Of a DNA stretch of 64,000 nt, positions 1 to 9,655 are shown piece after piece. Positions within the stretch are counted from its first letter, which is position 1; each line of letters begins with the position of its first letter. The position numbers and the translations under genes are program-made. Under the pieces are notes generated by a model that was not told where the DNA came from, did no database searches, and worked only from the letters and a program-made list of their open reading frames with translations. Source of the DNA: Gemmatimonas aurantiaca (lineage in GTDB: Bacteria > Gemmatimonadota > Gemmatimonadetes > Gemmatimonadales > Gemmatimonadaceae); NCBI RefSeq assembly GCF_037190085.1, contig NZ_JBBCJO010000005.1:682001-746000 (forward strand). The letters run 5' to 3'.

Positions 1-96
1 AGACAGCAGGCACCCTGCGATCGACAGAGTCCGTACACGCCTGCCTGACATTGGCGAAAGGAGTCGTTGCATGGGAATGACCGATGGTGGCTCGCG

Positions 97-2037
97 TCAG
101 TGCGAGCGTGTCCAGACAGCGATGAGACCGCACCAGAGATCATTGCGCATGCCGGCAAACTGCGGCGGAATGCGCCCGGGTGCGAACAATTCCACCGCGT
201 AAACCTCCATCGGGGGAATGGCTTCGAGATCGTACTTCTCCGGCAGGAGGACATTGTCCAGCATCACGCGAAGAACACATTCCCGCAGGGGATCCAGCAG
301 ACTGGGCCGACTGCCGCGACTGGAGATCGGTACGTACGTGCCTTCCACGGTGGTGCCGATCGACACGCCCCGCATGCGCCGGATCATCTGCAGCAACGAG
401 ATCGGATTGACCTTGTCGATGTACTCGCGCCGCACGAAGTCGTTGGGCACGCCGTCGCGAATGCGCCTGTCGATCTCGGCCTCGCGCGCGCTCACCGGTC
501 GCTCGGCCACGGTATGCACCCTGTCCAGCACGGTGCCCGTCGCCCGCATCTGCAGAGAGACCTCATTCTCTCCCGACGTCAGGAGCAGGAGATAGGTCTC
601 GGCCTCGAACCCGACCTGGCGCACCTGCAGCTCGACCGTGTCCGGCGGCAGCGTCTCGAATCGCGCCGCGCCGAAAGCGTCCGTACGTCGCACGACTTCC
701 GTGCCGCGGGTGAAGAGCGCCACTTCGGCATCGCGCGCGACACTGTCGTTGGCCGCGCGCACACGGACCGTCAGGCGCGCCATGGCAGCGGCGGCGGCCG
801 TGCTGGTCGGCGCTGCGGTGCCGGCACCGAACGCCTGGATGGCTGCCTGACGGGCGGCCTGCACTTCCGTCTCGGCCTCGGCGAAGCGCAATGCCGCGCT
901 GTCCACGAACAACGTCTGTCTCCCCACGCGCATGTCGAGCACATCACCGCCACTCACCACGATGCCGACCAATTCCTGGCTCACCCGCCCGGCCACCGGC
1001 CGGCGGCCCAGCACGGCGTTGAGGCGATGGAGCACCAGACGCGGCAGGCGCAGGGCGTAGGAACGCACGAACCAGGTGCCCGCCGAAGTGGTGGCAAATT
1101 CGACCATCCCGCCGATGCCGGCCTTCTCCTCGTCGCGGCTCACCGGGTCGTACTGGAATTCCACCACCCGCGGGACCGCGGAATCGGGACGCATCCAGAT
1201 GGTGCCGCGGATGTCGACCACGCCACGTCTCCGCGCGATGGGCTTGAACGCGATCCCCATCGCGCCGGTGTTGCCACCCACACCTTCGACCACCTGGAAA
1301 CAATGGGTCTCGAGGAAGTGCCTCGACAGCAGCACTTCCGCATCGGGGGCGCGGTACACCACGCTGTCGCCCTCGAGGACCACATAGCCCACGCGGGCCA
1401 GCGAATCGGGGGACAGGCTCATGAAGGGCCGGGCGCTGGCCCGTGTGACCGTGCTGCCCTGCTCTTCGCCAGCCGGTTCCCCGCGCAGATCCTCGGGACG
1501 CGTGTACAATCGATAGGAAGCACGTGGTTCACCGTCCGGAAGCGCCGACACGCTGGCCAGAAAGGCCGTACGGGCCTCAGTCAGCAGTTGCCCCGCCAGC
1601 GTGGCAGGGCCGGGATTGTTCCGGCAACGCGACTCGGCGCGCACATCGAATTGCGCCAGTTGCACGGGCATCTCGCTCACGACGATGCTCACATCGGTGG
1701 TCGTCATGGCGCCAACGGGCCATGGTCCCTGCACGATGGGGCGATGACCGATGCGCAGGACGCGAATCCGGTACGTGCCGGGAACCGGCGCCGTCAGCAG
1801 AAAGCGCCCACTGCCCGACGTCACCCCGCGCGCGAAGACGGAATCACCCGTCTCCTGCAGCAGCAGGACCACGGCGCCCGCGACAGGCGATCCCGAGACA
1901 TCGCGGGTGACCGTGCCCGTGATACGCTGCGCACCGGCCGGCCGCGGGGCGACGAACGGCAGGACGCACGTCAGGACAAACAGCAGGACGCGCGCACGGG
2001 AGAGTGCACACACCCTGCGGCCCAGGCCGGCGCTCAC
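97..2037 (-). CDS. Secreted carboxypeptidase-regulatory-like protein with TonB-plug-like C-terminus
   Basis: About 646 residues. The N-terminus has a hydrophobic segment ending in a Gly-Ala-Gln cleavage site, followed directly by a carboxypeptidase-regulatory (beta-sandwich) domain beginning ITGTVTRD. A long family-specific middle follows, then a second beta-sandwich near residue 430. The last 100 residues contain a stretch like a TonB-dependent-receptor plug (VNPISLLQMIRRMRGVSIG ... LIAVWT), but there is no beta-barrel after it. I chose the GTG at 2037 because it overlaps the stop of the upstream peptidase gene as GTGA and gives a clean signal peptide; longer starts would lie inside the peptidase. 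It is likely translated by coupling with that peptidase. At least three relatives occur in this window (5585-7155, 12547-13710, 51887-53419). The function is unknown; a periplasmic or outer-membrane-associated partner of TonB systems is only inference. Confidence 0.75.
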   Translation of the reverse strand: MSAGLGRRVCALSRARVLLFVLTCVLPFVAPRPAGAQRITGTVTRDVSGSPVAGAVVLLLQETGDSVFARGVTSGSGRFLLTAPVPGTYRIRVLRIGHRPIVQGPWPVGAMTTTDVSIVVSEMPVQLAQFDVRAESRCRNNPGPATLAGQLLTEARTAFLASVSALPDGEPRASYRLYTRPEDLRGEPAGEEQGSTVTRASARPFMSLSPDSLARVGYVVLEGDSVVYRAPDAEVLLSRHFLETHCFQVVEGVGGNTGAMGIAFKPIARRRGVVDIRGTIWMRPDSAVPRVVEFQYDPVSRDEEKAGIGGMVEFATTSAGTWFVRSYALRLPRLVLHRLNAVLGRRPVAGRVSQELVGIVVSGGDVLDMRVGRQTLFVDSAALRFAEAETEVQAARQAAIQAFGAGTAAPTSTAAAAAMARLTVRVRAANDSVARDAEVALFTRGTEVVRRTDAFGAARFETLPPDTVELQVRQVGFEAETYLLLLTSGENEVSLQMRATGTVLDRVHTVAERPVSAREAEIDRRIRDGVPNDFVRREYIDKVNPISLLQMIRRMRGVSIGTTVEGTYVPISSRGSRPSLLDPLRECVLRVMLDNVLLPEKYDLEAIPPMEVYAVELFAPGRIPPQFAGMRNDLWCGLIAVWTRSH

Positions 2038-4325
2038 GGTCCCTTGATCTCGACCTTCTGCTCGGACTTGGGATCCTCGAGCGTCTGCAGCACATCGCGC
2101 CAGGAAAACTTCTTGCCGGACCCCAACACCCAATAGTTCATCCATGCCATCTCCGCGGTGCTCTTGAGCAGACGGTTCCGCGCATCCGGAATGCCGTGTG
2201 ATGCTCCGGGATACATGAACAGCTCGGTCGGCACCCCGACCCGCTTGAGTCCCATATGCAGTTCCACACTCTGCGGACTCGGTACGCGGGGATCCCCTTC
2301 CACGACATGGATCATCGTGGGGGTCTTCGCGTTGCGGATATAGCGGATCGGGGACTGCCGCCAGTACGCCTCGAAGTCGTCGTACGGCAACTTGTCTCCC
2401 AGATAATGCTGCCGGTTCCGCTGCATGTCACTCTGCGCGTACATCGAGATCCAGTTCGACGTGCCTGCACCGCTGGAGATGGCCTTGAAGCGATTGGTGT
2501 GGGTCAGGATCCAATTGCTCCAGTGCCCACCGGCGCTCCAGCCGAGCACCCCCATCCTGGTGCTGTCCACCAGGCCCTGTCCGATGAGCGCATCCACACC
2601 GGTCATGATGTCGTTGTAGCCCGGCGGGAAGTAGTTGCCCACGATGCCGACCTTGTGCGCCTCGCCGTAATTGGTGGAGCCCCGGTAGTTGGGCATCAGC
2701 ACCACCCAGCCGGCGCCGGCGTACGTCTGCGCGCCATATCCTCCATTGAAGCTCAGCAGATCGGCTGCGGCCGGCCCGCCGTGGATAGCCACGAGCAGCG
2801 GATACTTCTTGCCCGCCTGGTATCCCACCGGCTTGATGAGCACACCGCCGACCTTCTTCCCATCCTTCGACGTCCAGGTGATCTCGCTGGTCTCGCCCAG
2901 CGCGATCTGCTCATGCACCCACGGATTCGCGTCCGTGAGCTGCACCCACGACGCACGGTTCCTGACCGCATCGAGCGAGGCCACGGTGAACAGCGCGGGC
3001 GGCGTGGTGGGATCCTGATAGTTGAGCAGGTACCGCTTGCTGTCTTCGTCGAACGACACATTGAGTACGCCATCCACATTCGTGAGCTGCGTGGTCTTCC
3101 CCGAAGCCACGTCGAGCGCGAAGAGCTGCGACGTCGCCTTGGCGCCCGTGCTGAAATAGATCGTGCGTCCATCGGGGGCCCAGAAGTTCACCGCATGATC
3201 GCCGTCGTAATCGCCGATCTTGCGGAACGGCTGTCCCCTGGCGCTCACGTCGCGGAGATAGACCCGACGGTTCTTCATGTTGAACCGCGTCATGTCGTCC
3301 GACGCCGAAAACGCGATCGTCTTCGAGTCGGGCGAGAAGCTCAGTGCGCTCTCGGCGTTCTCTTCGTTGTTGGTCAGACGTTCGACGCTGTTGTCCTGCG
3401 TGTCGAGCAGGTACACATCGGCGTAGATGCCTTCTTCGGTGACGTTCCGTTTGTAGCGGTCGTTCGGTGTGGCGTTGAAACCGATCCATCGTCCGTCGGG
3501 AGACACGGTGAAACCCGTGACCGCGAGATTCGGGTCTTTTGTCAGCCGGGTTTCCGAACGGGAGGCCAGATCGAAGGCCCAGAGTGAGGCCACCGGCATC
3601 TCCGCATTGCGCACGTCCACCGTGAACTTCTTGTCGCGGCGCGCCTTGTCATCGGCATCGACGCTGTCGGCCGTGCTGAAGTAGATGCGGCGCGAGTCCG
3701 GCGCGATGCGCCAGGTGCCGACACCCGTGGCGTGTTTCGTGAGCGGCGTGGGCGAGAGTGAATCGAGCGGTGCGCCCCCGGCGAGCGAAGCCACGGCCAG
3801 CGCATACAGCTGCTCCTCGTTGCTCTTGCCGCTGCGATAGATCAGCCACTGCCCGTCACGCGTGAACTCGAACGTGGACACGCCATCGCGGGCATTGGTG
3901 ATACGACGCGCCTCGCCGCCGTCGGCCCGCATGAGGAAGAGCTGCTGCTGACTGGCCTGTCCCGTGGGCGCTTCCCGATTGGACAGGAAGACGAACCAGC
4001 CACCCGCCGGTGCCCAGCGCGGCTGCGATTCATTCTTCGCTGTCGTGAACGTGAGCTGCTTCGTGCTCGCCACGCCCCGGTCGGTTTCCACCAGGTAGAT
4101 GTCACTCTGGCTGGTCGCCTCTTTCCAGTCTGGTGTGGACAGGGTGTACAACACCTGCCGACCATCCGGGGACACCTCGGCGCCCCCCACACTCCGGAGA
4201 TACTGGGCATCCACCCAGGACATCGGACGCTTGCCCTGCGCCGACACGGTCGTGGCGCCAGCCAGCGCAGCCGCACACAGCAGAGTGCCCCAGGCTGCTG
4301 CGCGGGACAGGGGGGGTCGGGTCAT
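2034..4325 (-). CDS. Secreted S9-family (prolyl oligopeptidase-like) serine peptidase
   Basis: 763 residues. Signal peptide at residues 1-30 (cleavage after VSAQ), then a WD40/PD40-type beta-propeller with repeated SPDGR/SPDSK motifs, then a C-terminal alpha/beta-hydrolase catalytic domain. The nucleophile is Ser597 in GWSAGG; the acid is probably Asp678 (EGDPRVP) and the base His710 (GASHG), the order and spacing expected of S9 peptidases (DPP4/acylaminoacyl peptidase type). The ATG at 4325 has GGAGG about seven bases upstream. It should hydrolyse short peptides in the periplasm or outside the cell. Its stop overlaps the start of the downstream plug-domain gene (GTGA), so the two are probably co-translated. 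The gene is divergent from the esterase at 4406, with an 80-base shared promoter region. Confidence 0.9.
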   Translation of the reverse strand: MTRPPLSRAAAWGTLLCAAALAGATTVSAQGKRPMSWVDAQYLRSVGGAEVSPDGRQVLYTLSTPDWKEATSQSDIYLVETDRGVASTKQLTFTTAKNESQPRWAPAGGWFVFLSNREAPTGQASQQQLFLMRADGGEARRITNARDGVSTFEFTRDGQWLIYRSGKSNEEQLYALAVASLAGGAPLDSLSPTPLTKHATGVGTWRIAPDSRRIYFSTADSVDADDKARRDKKFTVDVRNAEMPVASLWAFDLASRSETRLTKDPNLAVTGFTVSPDGRWIGFNATPNDRYKRNVTEEGIYADVYLLDTQDNSVERLTNNEENAESALSFSPDSKTIAFSASDDMTRFNMKNRRVYLRDVSARGQPFRKIGDYDGDHAVNFWAPDGRTIYFSTGAKATSQLFALDVASGKTTQLTNVDGVLNVSFDEDSKRYLLNYQDPTTPPALFTVASLDAVRNRASWVQLTDANPWVHEQIALGETSEITWTSKDGKKVGGVLIKPVGYQAGKKYPLLVAIHGGPAAADLLSFNGGYGAQTYAGAGWVVLMPNYRGSTNYGEAHKVGIVGNYFPPGYNDIMTGVDALIGQGLVDSTRMGVLGWSAGGHWSNWILTHTNRFKAISSGAGTSNWISMYAQSDMQRNRQHYLGDKLPYDDFEAYWRQSPIRYIRNAKTPTMIHVVEGDPRVPSPQSVELHMGLKRVGVPTELFMYPGASHGIPDARNRLLKSTAEMAWMNYWVLGSGKKFSWRDVLQTLEDPKSEQKVEIKGP

Positions 4326-4405
4326 CAGCTCGCCTCCGGTACGGGAAACATCATGAAACATTATTCTCTTTCCACCCTCCTTCACCCACAACCCGCGGCC
4401 CTCCC

Positions 4406-5608
4406 GTGAAGTCACTCCGGCTGCTGACGATGGTTCCGGTCGTAGCCCTGCTCGCGCTGTCGACGGCCCCGGCCCCCCTCGTGGCACAGTCGACCGCGCC
4501 CTCCTCCCGCATCCTGAAGATCTCCTCGGGGGCGCTGGGCGAGACACGTCTCGTGCACGTGCACCTGCCCGAAGGCTACGCCCTCGCGCATCAGCGCTAT
4601 CCGGTCGTCGTACTGCTCGATGGACAGGTCCGGGCATTCAACGACATCACGCTCGCGTCCGCCGCCTACGATCTCACCGGCGAGCAGCATCCCATCGCCA
4701 TGCGACCGCAGATCGTCGTGGCCGTGGAACAGGGCGACCGCGCCGACGATCTCGTCCGGCGACAGGACGCGTTTCTGCACTTTCTCACGGATGAGCTGCT
4801 GCCGCGCATCGACAGGGACTATCGCACGGTGCCCTTCCGCACGCTGATCGGGCATTCACTGGGCGGACGGTTTGCCCTGGGCGCACTGTGCCGCGCGCCG
4901 CGGGACTTCCCGGCCATCATCGCCATCAGCCCCTCGCTCGCGGATTCACTCGCCTCCGCCGTGGTCCGCTGTGTTCGTGAAGACACCGCGACCGCGCATC
5001 GCTTTCTGGCCTTGTCGGCCGGCACCCGCGAACCCCGTGCGCTCGCCAATGTCGAACGCCTGATCGCGGCGCTGCGCGACTCGATACCGCCGCACTGGCA
5101 CATCACGCGCATCGACGCGCCGGGACTCGATCACACCGGCGCGCCACTGATCACCATCCCCCTGGGACTGCGCTTCATCTTCAGCGACAGCGCCTGGTTG
5201 TTTCCCGCAGCCATCGACGACAGCCTGTCGCGTCGACTCGGCGATGCCGACCGCCTGCTCGCGCGTAGCATTGCCGCACGCGATCGTGCGTTCGGCATGC
5301 CACGGGGCGCCAGTCTCGATGCGATGGCCACGGAATACGCCCGCGTCGTGCGCGCCTGGCTCTGGCATCGCAATGGTGAACGTGCGGTGGCCAGCGCCAG
5401 GCAACTCGTGGAACGTCACCCCGACACGATGCTCTCGCACACGTTGCTCATCGACGCGCTCGACGCCGCCGGTGATCAGACCGGCGCCCGCAAGGCCATC
5501 GAAAGTGCGCTCACCTGGTCCAACCGGGTCCCCTGGTTCGATGAGACACAGAAAGCGCGCTTTCAGGCGCAGATGCGGAAGGCCCTATCGGAGCGGATTC
5601 CCCGGTAA
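4406..5608 (+). CDS. Secreted alpha/beta-hydrolase of the putative-esterase (Esterase D) family
   Basis: About 400 residues. A signal peptide (basic Val-Lys-Ser-Leu-Arg start, hydrophobic core, cleavage after LVAQ) precedes an esterase domain (PF00756-like) with the nucleophile elbow GHSLGG (Ser151) and a candidate base in GLDHTG. After residue ~290 there is a helical, TPR-like tail. The family includes enterochelin and S-formylglutathione esterases and mycolyltransferase-like enzymes, so the substrate cannot be told. I use the GTG at 4406 because it gives the full signal sequence; an ATG at 4430 is the alternative, and neither has a clear ribosome-binding site. The 3' end overlaps the convergent frameshifted gene by 24 bases. 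Confidence 0.8.
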   Translation: MKSLRLLTMVPVVALLALSTAPAPLVAQSTAPSSRILKISSGALGETRLVHVHLPEGYALAHQRYPVVVLLDGQVRAFNDITLASAAYDLTGEQHPIAMRPQIVVAVEQGDRADDLVRRQDAFLHFLTDELLPRIDRDYRTVPFRTLIGHSLGGRFALGALCRAPRDFPAIIAISPSLADSLASAVVRCVREDTATAHRFLALSAGTREPRALANVERLIAALRDSIPPHWHITRIDAPGLDHTGAPLITIPLGLRFIFSDSAWLFPAAIDDSLSRRLGDADRLLARSIAARDRAFGMPRGASLDAMATEYARVVRAWLWHRNGERAVASARQLVERHPDTMLSHTLLIDALDAAGDQTGARKAIESALTWSNRVPWFDETQKARFQAQMRKALSERIPR

Positions 5609-7155
5609 CCTGGGTGTGGTCATGACGAGCGTGTCCACGGGATGCATATCAGCGAGTCGGACCGTACGCTGCGTCATGGTTCGATCGCCGTCGCCGACGG
5701 CGCGAATCATGACCGGTGTGTCGTACGGCAGCTCGCACAGTACGAACCGGCCATCACCCTGCGTCCTCGCCTCGCGCGCGCGATTCCGGAAGGTGAGCCG
5801 GTCGTCGGTACCCAGTCGGAAATCCGATCGCCATTCGGCGCGGATCAGCACATCGGCCAGCGCCGTTCCTTCCGCGTCGAGCAAACGACCTTCCACGACG
5901 CCGACCATCTGCACACTCAGATCGACCTGCGGTCCCGATATCGGTCCACACACCGGGTGTCGCACGGTGCGTCTGTTTGCCGCGCTCTCCCTCGTGGCCA
6001 ACCTGCCCCGGTTCGCTTCACCGGCCAGTTGAGCGGTATCGGCAAAGAGCACCTCCCGACCCGCCACTTGCATGACCACGCCGCCGAAGACCTGCGTGCC
6101 GATCAGGTCGCGAACGATGCGTGCCGGTGCCGGCCTTCCAGAGAGGACAGGAGCCGTGCGGCGGATCCGGACGCGCGGCATGCGCAGCTCCCATTCCCTC
6201 ACGAGCCATATACCGTCCGCCGTGCTCGCAAACCGCACCACGCCACCAACGCCCATCTGGCGCTCTTCGCGCGACGCCGGATCGAAGACGAATTCAACAT
6301 CGTTGACCCGGAGATTGCCGGGGTCCATCCAGATCGTCCCGCTGATGTCCACCACGCCCGCAGGCCGATTCACCGGCCGGAACGCCACCCCCAGCATTCC
6401 CGACCGGGAGCCCGCGCCCTCGACCACGTGAAAGCAGTGACTTCGGGCAAACGACTCCGACAGCAGCACTTCTGCGTCGGGCCCGCGGTACGTGATGCTG
6501 TCCCCTTCGTCGACAACGTAGCCCACCTTCGCGATCGAATCAGGACTCAGGCTGGCAAACGGCCTGGCGGTTTGACGTTTCCGAAGCTCCGAGGTCGAGT
6601 CCCCTTCCAGCTGCCCACTGCGGTCGCGGTCATAGCGGAAGAACCGATATGTCGCCTGCCGCTCGCCATCCGCCGTGGAGGAGACACTCGACAGAAATGC
6701 GGTGCGGGCATCGCCAAGCAATTGTCCGGCCAGCGTGCGACTGTCCGGTTCCCGTCGACAGACGCCATCCGCACGCACATCGAAACGCGCCAGCGCACCG
6801 GTCGTGCGGGCAAGGCAATGCGAAGCACGCGGTGCTCCATCGCCTCCAGCGTGAAAGCGTCGACGACGTGTGGTTGCTGACCGATCTGCAGCACACGCAC
6901 CAAGTACCGCCCGTTGCCGGGGGCGCGCAGCAGAAAGCGTCCGTCAGCCGACGTTCTCGCCCGAGCCACCACCTGTCCGGACGACTCGGCAATCAGCAGG
7001 GCGACCGCTCCCGCTATCCCCTTCCCATCCCTCTCGGCAACGACAGTACCGGCCACCGACTGTGCCATCACACGACCGAACGGTGCGCCAAGCCCCAGCA
7101 GCAAAACACACCACGCGCCTATCAGGCAACCGGACCGCTTCGACACGTGGGCCAT
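5585..7155 (-). pseudogene. Frameshifted carboxypeptidase-regulatory-like secreted protein
   Basis: Two reading frames together make one protein related to the product at 97-2037. The N-terminal part (7155 down to about 6796) has a signal peptide and the beta-sandwich (SVAGTVVAERDGKGIAGAV); the C-terminal part (about 6793 to 5585) continues with TLAGQLLGDARTAFL, SLSPDS and PDAEVLLS, all shared with the paralogue. Aligning the two places the break at about 6794: the codon between Pro-Val and Leu-Ala-Arg-Phe-Asp has lost one base. This is either a true single-base deletion or a sequencing error; the C-terminal frame shows no other damage, so inactivation, if real, is recent. Unlike its paralogue it has no plug-like tail; it ends after a second beta-sandwich. 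It starts 20 bases after ilvD and may be in that operon. Confidence 0.75.
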
Positions 7156-7175
7156 CACCGCATCGCCGTTTGTGA

Positions 7176-8885
7176 TCAGGTATCCGCGTACACGTGCGTT
7201 TCCGCCTGACCGCCGGGATGCACCACCGCGCCATACCGCGCCGGTCCCACCGTCTGCATGTAGCGCCACAAGGCACCACTCTGGAAGTCGTTCGTACGTG
7301 GTGTCCAGGCGGCGCGACGGGCCGCGAGTTCTTCGTCGCTGAGTCGCACCGACAACGTCCCCGCTCCGGCATCGATGTCGATGATGTCACCATCACGCAA
7401 GAGACCGATCGTGCCACCCACCGCGGCCTCGGGACCGACATGTCCGATGCACAACCCGCGCGTGGCACCCGAGAACCGTCCGTCGGTGATGAGAGCCACC
7501 GTCTCTCCCATCCCCTGTCCGTAGATCGCCGAGGTGGTGGACAGCATCTCGCGCATCCCCGGACCACCGGTCGGTCCTTCATAACGGATCACCAGTACGT
7601 CACCGGCCTCATAACGACGTTCCATCACGGCCGAGAAACAGGCCTCTTCGCTGTCGAAGACCCGGGCCGGCCCGCTGTGTTGCAGATGCTTGAGACCCGC
7701 CACTTTCACCACGGCGCCATCGGGCGCGAGGTTGCCCTGCAAACCCACCAGGCCGCCCGTGGGCGAGATTGCCTGCGATACCGGCATCACCACCTTCTGC
7801 CCGGTCGGGATCTCCACCTCGGCCAGATTCTCGGCCAGCGTCCGCCCCGTGACGGTGATGCAGTCGCCGTGCAGGAATCCACCATCGAGCAACGACTTGA
7901 GCACGACGCTCACCCCGCCGATATCGTGCACGTCCTTCGCGAGATACTTGCCGCCCGGCTTGAGATCGGCGATGAGGGGCGTGCGCTTGAAGACCTCCGC
8001 GACATCGAAGAGATCGAACGTGATGCCGGCCTCGTGCGCCAGCGCCGGCAGATGCAGCGTGGCATTGGTCGATCCTCCCGTGGCTGCCACCACAGCCGCG
8101 GCATTCTCCAGCGCCTTGCGCGTCACGATCTGCCGGGGCCGCAAGCCGCTGCGCAGCAGATCCATCACCACCATTCCCGCCCGCTCGGCAAACGCATCGC
8201 GCGATTCGTAGGTGGCCGGCGGGCTGGCCGATCCCGGCAATGCGAGACCGATGGCTTCGGAGACATAGGCCATGCTGTTGGCCGTGTACTGTCCACCGCA
8301 CGCGCCGGCACCGGGACATGCGACCTTCTCCAGCGCGGTGAGCTCGTCGATGGAGATGCCGCCCGCCGCATAGGCGCCCACCGCTTCGAACACATCGAGC
8401 ACCGTCACATCGCGCTCTTTGTAGCGCCCGGGCATGATCGAACCGCCGAAGAGAAACACCGACGGCACATCGAGACGCACCATCGCCAGCATGAGACCGG
8501 GCAGCGATTTGTCGCACCCCGCGATGCCCACCAGCGCGTCGTAACAATGCCCGCGCACGGTGAGCTCCACCGAATCGGCAATGATCTCGCGACTCACCAG
8601 TGAGGCCTTCATGCCCGCATGCCCCATGGCGATGCCGTCGGTCACGGTGATGGTGGTGAACTCACGCGGCGTGCCACCGCCGGCAATCACGCCGCGCTTC
8701 GCCACTTCAGCCTGTCGCTTGAGGGCGATGTTGCACGGCGCCGCTTCGTTCCAGCTCGATACCACTCCCACCAGCGGCCGCGCGATCTCCTCGGCGGTCA
8801 GTCCCATCGCGTAGTAGAAGGCCCGATGGGGTGCGCGTTCAGGACCGGATGTGGTATGACGACTGGGTAGCGAAGGAGTGGCCAT
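7176..8885 (-). CDS. ilvD: Dihydroxy-acid dehydratase
   Basis: 569 residues, the family's normal length. It converts 2,3-dihydroxy-isovalerate or -3-methylvalerate to the 2-keto acids in valine/isoleucine (and indirectly leucine and pantothenate) synthesis, in the cytosol, using an Fe-S cluster. The three cluster cysteines are visible in PCNIAL, GCDKSLPG and CPGAGACGG, with the family signature GACGGQYTANSMA. The C-terminal signature (GRFSGATRG, GHVGPEA) is intact. The ATG at 8885 has no clear Shine-Dalgarno sequence. No other ilv gene is adjacent; downstream lies the frameshifted secreted-protein gene. Confidence 0.97.
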   Translation of the reverse strand: MATPSLPSRHTTSGPERAPHRAFYYAMGLTAEEIARPLVGVVSSWNEAAPCNIALKRQAEVAKRGVIAGGGTPREFTTITVTDGIAMGHAGMKASLVSREIIADSVELTVRGHCYDALVGIAGCDKSLPGLMLAMVRLDVPSVFLFGGSIMPGRYKERDVTVLDVFEAVGAYAAGGISIDELTALEKVACPGAGACGGQYTANSMAYVSEAIGLALPGSASPPATYESRDAFAERAGMVVMDLLRSGLRPRQIVTRKALENAAAVVAATGGSTNATLHLPALAHEAGITFDLFDVAEVFKRTPLIADLKPGGKYLAKDVHDIGGVSVVLKSLLDGGFLHGDCITVTGRTLAENLAEVEIPTGQKVVMPVSQAISPTGGLVGLQGNLAPDGAVVKVAGLKHLQHSGPARVFDSEEACFSAVMERRYEAGDVLVIRYEGPTGGPGMREMLSTTSAIYGQGMGETVALITDGRFSGATRGLCIGHVGPEAAVGGTIGLLRDGDIIDIDAGAGTLSVRLSDEELAARRAAWTPRTNDFQSGALWRYMQTVGPARYGAVVHPGGQAETHVYADT

Positions 8886-8959
8886 CGGGGAGGGAACGGG
8901 AAGGGGGAAGGAGGGGAACGAAGCGCGGCGGTGGAGACGTGGAGAGGCGTGGTAGGACG

Positions 8960-9619
8960 TCAGCGCCCGTCACGCTTCCGGATACGTTCCGCACGCTCGA
9001 GCGCCTGCCGATAGCGCTTCTCACCCTTGCGACCACGATCCTTTCGACGGACGTCGACACCGGCCATGATGGCCAGTCCACTCACCCGCAACACCGGGGC
9101 ATTCGGATCATCGGTGACACCGCCACCACGCACACTGAAGCCACCCATGAACGCCATGCCCACGATGTCTACGCGCACCCCATCGGGGACGATGATCTCC
9201 ACCCCGCCCCAGAGCGAAAAAATCTCGATCTCCGTGATGCCGGGGCCCAGGCGCGCCTCGCGCAGATCGAGTTCTCCACCACCCAGCACGGCCATGACAC
9301 GCAGGTGACGCGGAACGACCCACGGCCCCTGGCGCTGAAAGCCGCCCATGATCGCCATCGCGACGCCGCGCGCGGGCACCACGCCGGGCGACGCGACCCG
9401 CGTGGCGCCCGCCTCCATCGCCAGCGAACGCGTGGGATCGGCAGGGTCCACCAGCAACAGTTCCAGCTCCGCGATCGACTGCGCCCGGTACACCGAGGCG
9501 AGCCGATCGTCGAGCTGCTCCATCGTCAACCGATCGTTGGCGAATGCCGTGGACAGCAACTGCACCACCCGCTCACGGTGCGCATCCGGCACCGTGGCGG
9601 GCATATACGAATCGTACAT
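8960..9619 (-). CDS. DUF1707 / LiaF-C-like domain protein
   Basis: 219 residues. Residues ~10-60 match the DUF1707 (SHOCT-like) helical module: RERVVQLLSTAFANDRLTMEQLDDRL. The rest is a beta-helical, glycine-rich domain like the C-terminus of LiaF/VraT-type cell-envelope-stress proteins, with repeated motifs (AIMGGF, AVLGGGELDL, SLWGGVEIIVPDG). No signal peptide or membrane segment is seen, so it is probably cytosolic. Proteins of this type are known from Actinobacteria and many other phyla and are thought to sense or modulate envelope stress; the role here is inference. An internal ATG at residue 6 is an alternative start. It lies between the amidase and ilvD on the same strand. Confidence 0.75.
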   Translation of the reverse strand: MYDSYMPATVPDAHRERVVQLLSTAFANDRLTMEQLDDRLASVYRAQSIAELELLLVDPADPTRSLAMEAGATRVASPGVVPARGVAMAIMGGFQRQGPWVVPRHLRVMAVLGGGELDLREARLGPGITEIEIFSLWGGVEIIVPDGVRVDIVGMAFMGGFSVRGGGVTDDPNAPVLRVSGLAIMAGVDVRRKDRGRKGEKRYRQALERAERIRKRDGR

Positions 9620-9655
9620 GTCGTCCCGTGAGGGCGAAGTGATCGACGGAACCGG

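Noticed and set aside
1..96. Possible short plus-strand gene start at about 71 with AGGAG upstream
   Set aside because: The frame closes after a few dozen codons and lies antisense to the end of the plug-domain gene; no support.
67..2136. A long open frame on the plus strand, antisense to the plug-domain gene
   Set aside because: It is rich in Arg/His/Gly, has no domain and mirrors codon bias of the gene on the other strand.
7194..8603. Plus-strand frame across ilvD
   Set aside because: Antisense shadow of a clear ilvD gene; no recognisable motif.
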